Virus record (IMG/VR): IMGVR_UViG_3300010430_000379
Span: 1-28,098 of that record
DNA length: 28,098 nt
Source: a virus
Strand: one strand, 5' to 3'
How positions within the stretch are numbered: the stretch's first letter is position 1; every line of letters starts with the position of its first letter. Positions 21,690 through 28,098 of the stretch are shown here, in pieces. Below the pieces are notes generated by a model that saw only the letters and a program-made list of their open reading frames with translations, did no database searches and was not told the origin of the DNA. The translations under genes and the position numbers were made by a program.

Positions 21690-23539
21690 AACCAAGCGGT
21701 AAGGAAAAACTGGAAGAACTGCGAAAGGCCAAAGGTGGTGGCGATAAGCCGAGCGGAAAAATAGCCCTGGAGTCGTTGCGCGAGAAGTCTCGCATAAAAA
21801 AGATGGGCGCACTTGAGCAACTAGGGCGTCAGTTAGGATTGACAGCCCGTGCGGTTGGGGAGGGCGTCGCAGACTTGGGCGGGATATTCAGCGACCCGCT
21901 TACACTTGCGATCAACAAAGGGCTGGAGGCTCTTGGCGCAGATTATCAGCTCATGCCTGCGTCTGAGGCGATGTCTGATGTCCTCACTGATGCGGGCCTG
22001 CCTGCACCAGTGACAGGGCGTGAGAAGGTGGTCAATTCAGCAGGCCGAGCCGCAGTAGCCGCTGGGCTAACAATGGGTGGTGGTGCAGTATCGGGCACGA
22101 AATCAGGGGCCACTCTGGCAGAGGCGCCGCTTGCCCAGTTAATGGGCGCAGAATCTGGCGGGGCTGCGGCGGAACTTGCTCGACAGCAAGGTGTCGGCCC
22201 TGCTGGGCAGGCCGCTGCTTCTCTTGCCGGCGGCATTGCAGGCGGTGGCGCGGCTTCCGTTGCATCCGGTATTGCCAACACTACAGGCAGAATGCTCACG
22301 GGTTCTGTTCGTCCATTTACAAGGGGCGGGCAGGAAGATATAGCCGCGTCGGTTCTACGAAGTCAGGCAACAGACGCAGATGCGGCAGCACAGCGCCTCG
22401 CTAATTCGCAGGAGGTTGTGCCAGGCTCTGTTCCGACAACCGGCGCTGCCTCTGGTGATGTAGGTTTGCTCGGTCTTGAAAAGGCTGTCAGGACGCAGAG
22501 CAGGGAGCAGTTTGGCGACAGGCTATCTGAGCAGAACCTTGCGCGTCAGCGCGCACTGGATGACATTGCTGGTGACGAAGCGGACATTGTCGCCGCTAAA
22601 CAGCAGCGGGACGTTGAGACTAGCGCGATGAGGGACGCCGCATTTGAGAACGCGGGCAGCGCGGATGTGTCACCCGTGGTTGGGAAAATAGACGAGATAC
22701 TTGCGAGCCCGAAGGGCAAGAGAACCGCAGTTAATCAGGCGCTCTCTGACATACGCCAGCAGCTCGACGGAGTTTCAAACCCGGAGGAGCTGTATGCCAT
22801 CCGCCAGAACATTGGCGACATGATGAGCGGAAAAGTCAAAGGCGAGAAGTCAAACCTAAAACTCGCTCGCAGCCAGCTCATCGACGTGCGCGAGTCTCTT
22901 GATAATGCGATCGAGTCAGTTGCGCCGGGGTTCAAGGCGTACCTGAGCCGGTACCGCGAGCGCTCCAAGCCGATAGACCAGATGGAGGTATTGCAGGAGA
23001 TTCGCAAGCGAGGCCAGCTTGCAAGTTCTTCGGACATACAGACCGGACGGGAGTTTCTGTCTACAGCTAGTTTCAAGAGGGCCGTGCGTTCTGCCGACAA
23101 GAAAGGCGATCTTAAAGTCCTAACCCCTGCTCAGAGAGAAACTCTAAACGCGGTCGCTGCGGATCTTGAGCTTGGCGGGGCCATAAGCTCAAGCCTTCTC
23201 CGGGCGCCTGGCTCGGACACCATGCAGAACATATCAGCCGCGTCAATGATGTCGGCAATGATCGGGCGCGAGGCGTCGGACATTCACCCACTATTTGCAT
23301 CACTTGTAAGGCCGATTAACTGGCTATACAGGTTGCCTGACGAAAAGATCACAGAGATATTGACTGAGGCAATGCTTGATCCCCGTACTGCCCAGAAATT
23401 GCTGCAAAAACCCCGCCCCAAGACGATGAGGGCGCTAAGTATAGACCTTCGACGGAAGGCGAGGGGGTTAGGTATTGGCTCTAGTGTAGCGTCGGCCACC
23501 ACGCCAAGAGACCAGCAAAGGCAGTCAGAAGGCCAATAG
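21686..23539 (+). CDS. DNA ejection protein, gp16-like
   Basis: 617 residues (P22 gp16 is 609). A basic N-terminus is followed by GALEQLGRQLGLTARAVGEGVADLGGIF, seen in many podophage internal proteins. A long Ala/Gly-rich hydrophobic region (about 112-205) could insert into membrane. The helical segment RTQSREQFGDRLSEQNLARQRALDDIAG and a basic C-terminus follow. It is the largest ejection protein and should assist DNA passage across the inner membrane. Its 3' end overlaps the minus-strand small gene by 59 bases. Confidence 0.72.
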   Translation: MKPSGKEKLEELRKAKGGGDKPSGKIALESLREKSRIKKMGALEQLGRQLGLTARAVGEGVADLGGIFSDPLTLAINKGLEALGADYQLMPASEAMSDVLTDAGLPAPVTGREKVVNSAGRAAVAAGLTMGGGAVSGTKSGATLAEAPLAQLMGAESGGAAAELARQQGVGPAGQAAASLAGGIAGGGAASVASGIANTTGRMLTGSVRPFTRGGQEDIAASVLRSQATDADAAAQRLANSQEVVPGSVPTTGAASGDVGLLGLEKAVRTQSREQFGDRLSEQNLARQRALDDIAGDEADIVAAKQQRDVETSAMRDAAFENAGSADVSPVVGKIDEILASPKGKRTAVNQALSDIRQQLDGVSNPEELYAIRQNIGDMMSGKVKGEKSNLKLARSQLIDVRESLDNAIESVAPGFKAYLSRYRERSKPIDQMEVLQEIRKRGQLASSSDIQTGREFLSTASFKRAVRSADKKGDLKVLTPAQRETLNAVAADLELGGAISSSLLRAPGSDTMQNISAASMMSAMIGREASDIHPLFASLVRPINWLYRLPDEKITEILTEAMLDPRTAQKLLQKPRPKTMRALSIDLRRKARGLGIGSSVASATTPRDQQRQSEGQ

Positions 23540-23651
23540 GGATGAGTAGGAGCGGGTGGATTAAATATGCTCCCGCAGAAAATCCAATTACCGCGAACAC
23601 AACGCCAATTCGGTAAAAGAGCAGGAAGGCTGTCTCAATAAAGGGCCACAT
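23481..23651 (-). CDS. small two-helix membrane protein, superinfection-exclusion candidate
   Basis: The minus-strand ORF runs from ATG at 23651 to TAG at 23481-23483; 56 residues beginning MWPFIETAFLLFYRIG and ending AWWPTLH. Two hydrophobic helices (about 7-30 and 33-52) are split by a short IHPLL turn; hardly any charged residues occur (one Glu, one Arg). It is the only convincing minus-strand gene. It lies between the gp16-like and tailspike genes, where P22 carries its divergent immI/sieA region. A role in exclusion or lysogenic conversion is inferred. No clear promoter or ribosome site was found. A chance frame in antisense DNA is the alternative. Confidence 0.5.
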   Translation of the reverse strand: MWPFIETAFLLFYRIGVVFAVIGFSAGAYLIHPLLLIPIGLLTAFAGLLAWWPTLH

Positions 23652-23668
23652 TCTATAAACATACCACG

Positions 23669-23691
23669 AAACCCGCTACGGCGGGTTTTTT
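23669..23691 (+). terminator. Rho-independent terminator after ejection genes
   Basis: CCCGC (23672-23676) and GCGGG (23681-23685) around TACG, extended by AAA/TTT pairs and six T (23686-23691). It ends the head/ejection transcript. On the minus strand the same hairpin lies just upstream of the small membrane gene, with only three T after it. Confidence 0.85.
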
Positions 23692-23705
23692 ATTGGATTT
23701 AACAT

Positions 23706-25820
23706 ATGCAAACGAAGTTTTTTCCCCCGAGATTTCAAGGAGTTGACGGAAACGGTGATGTGATCGTTGGTTCCGTCGGTTTCTACCAAACGGGGACAAC
23801 GACCAAGATAACCACCTATTCGGACTACAACCGGGCGACTGCCAACGCTAATCCGCTGAACACGGACAGCAACGGTCGGTTGGGGCCGGTGTTCTTTGAC
23901 CCGTCCGACCTTTCTACGGGTGTGAAGGTGGTTTTCTACGACGCTGCTGATGGCGGTGGGTCTGTTGTGTACACCGACGACCGTTATGCGTATGACGAGC
24001 CTATTGCGTGGTCGGATATTTCCTCGCTGATTACGCAGGCGCGGGTGGGGGAGATTCTATACCCGAGGACGCAGGCAGAGATTGACGCATCTGTCACGCC
24101 GACCGATTACTCGGCGGAACCCGGTTATGCGGTGCGGTATGGCGTGGGGTCGGGCTCCACGGCTGCGGCGAACCAGACTGGCCTACAGGCGGCGTTGAAT
24201 GTCGCACGGCAGGCGACTGCGAATAAAGAGCGCCACATCATTCTCCCGGGTGGTCAGATTGACATCGCTGGCCCCGTCTATGGGCAGTACGACGCATCGA
24301 ACAACGCGGTGAGCCCGTCGGATGATCGCTCGGCGGGTCGCATCACCATCGAGGGTCAGGGGTGCGGCGATAAGAACAATGCCGGCCACGGTGAGGCGCG
24401 TGGCACCGTCTTAAATTTCACGGCAACGACGGGCAATCAGTTCGTCATCACCAACTACCGCGACTCGGTAACGCCGGCAGGCATCATTGCGCGTGGTGTT
24501 TGCTTGGCGAACTTCGCCATATGGGGCGCGACCACTGGAATCCTGCTCTATGGGCGCGGTGCGCAGTGGCACGATTGGAAGAACCTCGTTGTTTTCAACA
24601 GCGAAGATGGCACGACCATTGACACGACTGACGGGCTCGTTTTTAGCCGATTCAAGAATATCCAGGTTGTCCCGAAGGGCGACGGGACAGGCACCGGCTG
24701 GGTGGCAGATTGGGTTGTTTCCGGTGGCGGATCTACCCGGTTCGACAATGTTGTATTTGACGAACACAACAACAGTTCGACGGGCGGATTTGCTGTCAAC
24801 ATGGATTTAGGCTCGGCATATGACGGGTCGCGCACAGCCTTTGCGAAGAATGTCCGTTTCCACCAGTGCGCATTCCAAGACGGAACCATTCAACTGCGCA
24901 TTCGTCATGGCCTTGCTGATGCGCTGTTTGATGATTGTTGGTGGGAGGGGTCAACGGGTGCATCGGGTCGTTCAGTCGTAATTAGCGATTCCGCTGGGTT
25001 CTCTGCGGTATCCGGTGAAGAACCGATGGGGTTGACCTTCCGCGATTGCCATTTTGCTGACGTTGGCGACAACACATCAGGGCGTAAACAGATCGTATTA
25101 GGGTCGACGGGTGGGAACGATAATACCGACTCGCATGGCCCGGTTTCGTTTATTCGCCCAACAGTTGTTGGCACTCCGTCGAATGTCCCGTTCATCACAA
25201 AATACAACAACACATATGACCAGCAAGTGCTGATCGAGAACCCGATTGCGAACCTTACGGGCAATGGCTACCTGATTATGCACATGTCAGATACCGGGCA
25301 CTATGGGCCGGTGAAACTGGTTGGCGTGGCGGGGTTGCATGAGGTATCGCCCGCCCGCTGGACTGTGGATTCTGGCGGAACCGACCTCAAAGGGCGTTGG
25401 CTGGCTAATGGCTCGGATATGCCTGCTGACCTAGTGGCGACGAATAGCGGTTCGCCCGACTATGACTATTCCAACGCACCATCCATGCCATCAGAAATAT
25501 TCTCGACGGTCGGCGCGGGTGATACACAGACTGTTTACCTGCCAAACGGCCCGCGAGTCCAGGTGGGGCAGGTGTTCACCGTGACCGTCTATAACAGCGA
25601 GACAACCAACCTGCTGATATTTGACGCACGGACTGACATTGCCGGAACCCCGGTTGACAACGAGATAATCGACCAGACGAACGACGCCTCTGCCAAGACG
25701 CTGAACATTCTTCCCGGCTCTAGCGGGTCAGGTAACAAGCGGGCGGTGTGGCGGTTCGTCCTGCGGGATTTCAACAAGAGTACGCAGCACTGCATATGGC
25801 ATGCGGCTGAGATTGTCTAG
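23706..25820 (+). CDS. tailspike with P22-type head-binding domain and beta-helix
   Basis: 704 residues. Residues about 1-100 form a head-binding/collar domain: PPRFQGVDGNGDVIVGSVGFYQTGTTTKITTYSDYNRATANANPLNTDSNGR, then VKVVFYDAADG. Such domains attach podophage spikes to the gp10 hub. From about 150 a right-handed beta-helix is expected (TGLQAALNVARQ, IILPGGQIDI, then repeated strand runs to about 520). The C-terminal 120 residues form a beta trimerisation or carbohydrate-binding tip. It probably binds and cleaves a surface polysaccharide. The gene starts 14 bases after a terminator, so it needs read-through or its own promoter. Confidence 0.8.
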   Translation: MQTKFFPPRFQGVDGNGDVIVGSVGFYQTGTTTKITTYSDYNRATANANPLNTDSNGRLGPVFFDPSDLSTGVKVVFYDAADGGGSVVYTDDRYAYDEPIAWSDISSLITQARVGEILYPRTQAEIDASVTPTDYSAEPGYAVRYGVGSGSTAAANQTGLQAALNVARQATANKERHIILPGGQIDIAGPVYGQYDASNNAVSPSDDRSAGRITIEGQGCGDKNNAGHGEARGTVLNFTATTGNQFVITNYRDSVTPAGIIARGVCLANFAIWGATTGILLYGRGAQWHDWKNLVVFNSEDGTTIDTTDGLVFSRFKNIQVVPKGDGTGTGWVADWVVSGGGSTRFDNVVFDEHNNSSTGGFAVNMDLGSAYDGSRTAFAKNVRFHQCAFQDGTIQLRIRHGLADALFDDCWWEGSTGASGRSVVISDSAGFSAVSGEEPMGLTFRDCHFADVGDNTSGRKQIVLGSTGGNDNTDSHGPVSFIRPTVVGTPSNVPFITKYNNTYDQQVLIENPIANLTGNGYLIMHMSDTGHYGPVKLVGVAGLHEVSPARWTVDSGGTDLKGRWLANGSDMPADLVATNSGSPDYDYSNAPSMPSEIFSTVGAGDTQTVYLPNGPRVQVGQVFTVTVYNSETTNLLIFDARTDIAGTPVDNEIIDQTNDASAKTLNILPGSSGSGNKRAVWRFVLRDFNKSTQHCIWHAAEIV

Positions 25821-25822
25821 CC

Positions 25823-26293
25823 GTGACGCAAGTGACCGTAGAGACGCGGCTCAATGCCGTTGAGCGTGACTTAGCCGGTGTCGCGGCGGAGCAACACGCA
25901 CAGCGTCAATCGCTTACGTCAATTGAGAGCAAGCTCGACAACATCATCGCGGCGAGGGGTGAAGAAGGTCGCCCCAACTACGCGGTGTGGGCGGGGTTTG
26001 CCGGAATCATGCTGACGATGATGGGGATGGTCGGTGCGGTCGCTGCCTTCGCTATAAAGCCACTCTATTCGCATATGCGCGACGGTCATCCGGTGCGGGT
26101 CGAGTCACTTGTCGGCGCGGAGTCGAAGCGCGTAGACAAGATAGAGAGCGAACTGGACAAGCACAAGCATCAGGGCGCGCATACCAATGCAGCGGAGCGA
26201 ATGTCGAACCTCGAGGCACGCATGAGCGAGGCCGAGAAGAACATCGAGGATATAGATAAGTTCGGTTCGCGCAACTGGGCGCACGGCGAATGA
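25823..26293 (+). CDS. coiled-coil single-pass membrane protein, lysis-associated
   Basis: GTG at 25823, two bases after the tailspike stop; 156 residues. Residues about 5-45 are an amphipathic helix (VETRLNAVERDLAGVAAEQHAQRQSLTSIESKLDNI), 53-82 one membrane helix, and 95-148 a second coiled coil (SKRVDKIESELDKHKHQ, MSNLEARMSEAEKNIEDID). It directly precedes and overlaps the amidase gene, so a lysis role, such as an i-spanin-like linker, is plausible. No lipobox or companion o-spanin was seen. Function uncertain. Confidence 0.55.
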   Translation: MTQVTVETRLNAVERDLAGVAAEQHAQRQSLTSIESKLDNIIAARGEEGRPNYAVWAGFAGIMLTMMGMVGAVAAFAIKPLYSHMRDGHPVRVESLVGAESKRVDKIESELDKHKHQGAHTNAAERMSNLEARMSEAEKNIEDIDKFGSRNWAHGE

Positions 26294-26700
26294 GGCCGCA
26301 AACGAACTATATCGTTGTCCACTGCTCCGCGACCGAGCCTAACCAGAACATCGGCGTTGAGGAAATCCGCCAGTGGCACATGGCCCATGGGTGGGATGAC
26401 GTTGGTTATCACGTTGTCATCAGGCGAACGGGGAAGATTGAATTTGGCAGGCAGATGGACGCGGTCGGGGCGCATGTTCGGGGGCACAACCGGGAGTCCG
26501 TCGGCATCTGCATGATTGGCGGTCTGGACAGCGAAGGTCGTCCGGCCAACACATTCACACGGCAACAGTTTGACGCACTCCATGAGGTATTGGATGTGCT
26601 GTTGCTCGCATATCCCGGGGCCGAGATATTGGGTCATAGGGACTTCCCCGGGGTGCAGAAAGAGTGCCCGTGTTTCGACGTTAAGGATTGGTTTGAATGA
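26290..26700 (+). CDS. endolysin, N-acetylmuramoyl-L-alanine amidase
   Basis: 136 residues, ATGA overlap with the previous gene. This is the Amidase_2/T7-lysozyme-type fold. Probable zinc ligands are H11 (YIVVHCSAT), H116 (GHRDFPG) and C126 (QKECPCFD); Y40 and K124 match the catalytic Tyr and Lys of T7 lysozyme. Length is close to T7 gp3.5 (151). It lacks a signal peptide, so it should reach the peptidoglycan through the holin encoded next. An extra cysteine, C128, stands where T7 has Gly. The enzyme cuts the bond between muramic acid and L-Ala. Confidence 0.9.
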   Translation: MRPQTNYIVVHCSATEPNQNIGVEEIRQWHMAHGWDDVGYHVVIRRTGKIEFGRQMDAVGAHVRGHNRESVGICMIGGLDSEGRPANTFTRQQFDALHEVLDVLLLAYPGAEILGHRDFPGVQKECPCFDVKDWFE

Positions 26701-26993
26701 TCGCAAAATTGGCTTTTGAGTTGCTCGGTCAGGTTGTCGGCGTGTTCGGTGAGCGCGGCAAGGCAAGGCAGGAGTGGTTAGTTGAGCGGGCGAGCGCGCT
26801 CCAGCGTTCTGGAACCGACGAGATTATTACCGTGGTGTGGTTTTCGCCCGCCGTGGTCGCCTGGTTCTCACCAGACCGGGCAAATGCGTGGATTGACACC
26901 ATTCTGGGCGGCAATCCTGAGTACGTTTACATCGTGTCCGCTATCACCGCCGCAGTATTTGGGCTCGGCAAGGTGAACGGGCGCAAAACTTGA
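26697..26993 (+). CDS. holin, GTA_holin_3TM-like
   Basis: 98 residues, ATGA overlap with the amidase. A charged N-terminal helix is followed by DEIITVVWFSPAVVAWFSPDRANAWIDTILGGNPEYVYIVSAITAAVFGLGK, matching the pattern of GTA_holin_3TM proteins (first described from gene transfer agents and common in phages). Two clear hydrophobic helices, perhaps a third weak one. It would form inner-membrane holes releasing the amidase. The order amidase then holin is reversed relative to lambda. Confidence 0.72.
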   Translation: MIAKLAFELLGQVVGVFGERGKARQEWLVERASALQRSGTDEIITVVWFSPAVVAWFSPDRANAWIDTILGGNPEYVYIVSAITAAVFGLGKVNGRKT

Positions 26994-27002
26994 GGAAATG
27001 AA

Positions 27003-27242
27003 ATGAGTGCTAATGGAATTCACTCTGCGGATGATCTGGTTGATGTGACACCGGACGGTTCGGATGTTGAGGTAAGCGGCCCGATGCGCGCCTTGCTGAT
27101 TGGCTCGGCTGGGTACGTGAAGATCGACACGCCACTCGGCAGTACCGTCACGCCATATCTACAGGCCGGCATGAACTCTGTCAAAGCGACGAAGATTTAT
27201 GACAGTGGCACAACCGCAACCGACATATTCGCGGTGTACTAA
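27003..27242 (+). CDS. spike base protein, GTA head-spike (GhsA)-like
   Basis: 79 residues with GAGGAAATGA before the ATG. The sequence pattern DLVDVTPDGSDVEVSGPMRALLIGSAGYVKIDT, then TPYLQAGMNSVKATKIYDSGTTATDIFAVY is that of the small spike-base family known from the Rhodobacter capsulatus GTA (RCAP_Rcc01079), which anchors capsule-binding head spikes. TAATG couples it to a beta-helix spike gene, as GhsA precedes GhsB. Assignment is from pattern memory and gene order. Confidence 0.65.
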   Translation: MSANGIHSADDLVDVTPDGSDVEVSGPMRALLIGSAGYVKIDTPLGSTVTPYLQAGMNSVKATKIYDSGTTATDIFAVY

Positions 27243-28098
27243 TGGCGACTTACTACATTAGCCCGACCGGCGATGACTCGACCGGTGACGGTAGTGAGGG
27301 CAATCCGTGGTTTTCCTACCAGAAGGCCGAGGCGACCGCTGCGAGTGGCGACACGATTATCCTTCAGGACGCCACCTACGACGATTATGGCAGCGAAACT
27401 TATCTGCATATACGTGATGGTGTCACGGTAAAAGCTGACAGTTACCGAGGGGCGACAATAACGCCGGAGGACGGTGAGACAAGCTTTGCTATGCGGTTCT
27501 CAGGCGATCTCGGGTCCACTGATGGAGCCGTCACCGTTGAGGACATTGTCGTAGACGGAGAAGGCTCAGTTACATCGGCAATCTACTTGCCAGCAGACGC
27601 ATCGAATTACATCCCGCTATATCGCCTCCATAACATCCTTGTGAAGGGCGGTGCAGCGAACAATATCCTTATTTCGGCTACTCACTCGCGGCAAGAGTTT
27701 TTTAACCTTGAGATGGAGGGGCTGATCGAAGGCTACGGGCTGGTAAATAGTGCTAGCACATCATCGACTGCCGATCAGGCGCTTATTGTCAGTTCGCTGC
27801 GCCTCACAGACGTTGAGATGGACAGCGATTCCTACAACGTGGTTCTGGTAAAAAACGGCTCAAACACCGGCAACACGTTTGATGCTGAAGTTAACAACGT
27901 CACCGGCACCGTCACCTGCACGGACACCGGGAATCCGTACACGCCATTTGTGTTTGAGGGGGTGGATGCCCCGGTCATTACCGGATGGGATGTCACGATC
28001 ACCGCGCCGGATAGTAACACGCTCAATTCGGTCTATGGCCTGTCGGTCTATGGCCTGGACGCGAACACGCAGGTATCTGATGCCGTAATTTCCAATGG
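27242..28098 (+). CDS. beta-helix spike protein, partial
   Basis: The open frame from ATG 27242 runs to the window end without a stop; at least 285 residues. The start MATYYISPTGDDSTGDGSEGNPW, then YQKAEATAASGDTIILQDATYDD is a typical N-terminus of right-handed beta-helix (pectate-lyase/NosD-like) proteins. Repeated short strands follow (VTVEDIVVDGEG, YRLHNILVKGG, EFFNLEMEG, LRLTDVEMD). Coupled to the spike-base gene, it probably forms an additional capsid or tail spike binding polysaccharide. It is the third spike of this phage; its C-terminus is outside the window. Confidence 0.65.
   Translation, partial: MATYYISPTGDDSTGDGSEGNPWFSYQKAEATAASGDTIILQDATYDDYGSETYLHIRDGVTVKADSYRGATITPEDGETSFAMRFSGDLGSTDGAVTVEDIVVDGEGSVTSAIYLPADASNYIPLYRLHNILVKGGAANNILISATHSRQEFFNLEMEGLIEGYGLVNSASTSSTADQALIVSSLRLTDVEMDSDSYNVVLVKNGSNTGNTFDAEVNNVTGTVTCTDTGNPYTPFVFEGVDAPVITGWDVTITAPDSNTLNSVYGLSVYGLDANTQVSDAVISN

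Noticed and set aside
23654-23659. TATAAA as a -10 promoter element for the tailspike
   Set aside because: There is no acceptable -35 at 16-18 bases, and the transcript would meet the terminator at 23669 before the tailspike start.
1-28098. tRNA genes, CRISPR arrays, insertion sequences, integrase and attachment sites
   Set aside because: Read through for cloverleaf-like segments, regularly spaced repeats, transposase motifs (DDE) and recombinase motifs; none found. Whether this is a lytic phage or a prophage therefore cannot be decided from this window.

Overview
The window is a tightly packed double-stranded DNA phage or prophage segment. Almost every gene is on the + strand, and most neighbours share stop/start codons (ATGA, GTGA, TGATG, TAATG or ATGGNTRA overlaps). 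Base composition looks moderately GC-rich (roughly 55-60 percent by eye). No rRNA, tRNA, CRISPR array, integrase or transposase was seen. Portal, DNA-stabilization and ejection genes in P22-like order indicate a short-tailed (podovirus-like) phage. The capsid looks like the N4-gp56/DUF4043 group, and the holin and spike-base genes resemble families known from gene transfer agents (GTAs). The host is probably a Gram-negative proteobacterium, but the sequence does not fix the genus.

Layout. (1) 1-4229, early/middle region: end of a probable replication gene, a helicase-loader-like gene, a PAPS-reductase-like enzyme, many small ORFans, an HTH protein, an HNH (NinG-like) nuclease and a possible antiterminator. 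Two tiny membrane peptides ending in the same residues sit directly before two genes here. (2) 4190-4300: a non-coding control region with two palindromes and a terminator, where a late promoter/antitermination site would be expected. (3) 4340-10841: a receptor-binding cassette with two paralogous Gp77-like fibre adaptors bracketing a fibre protein, a 1349-residue double beta-helix spike and a TIM-barrel-like glycosidase candidate. (4) 10870-19530: packaging and head/neck genes (TerS, TerL, portal, two small ORFs, scaffold, capsid, decoration, gp4-like, gp10-like, short coiled-coil needle candidate, beta protein). (5) 19517-23539: four ejection-protein genes, the first with an HEYDH zinc-protease motif. 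(6) 23481-23651: a lone minus-strand gene for a small two-helix membrane protein, placed where P22 keeps immunity/exclusion genes. (7) 23706-28098: a P22-like tailspike, lysis genes (coiled-coil membrane protein, amidase, holin), and a GTA-like spike-base plus beta-helix spike pair cut by the window end.

How the parts work together: the early genes would replicate DNA and switch on late transcription. TerS/TerL/portal/scaffold/capsid build and fill the head, and gp4-, gp10- and needle-like proteins close the neck. The gp7/gp20/gp16-like proteins leave with the DNA to cross the cell envelope. At least three beta-helix spikes, plus a glycosidase candidate, suggest an elaborate polysaccharide-recognition and degradation apparatus. 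All functions are read from sequence patterns and gene order; no database search was run.
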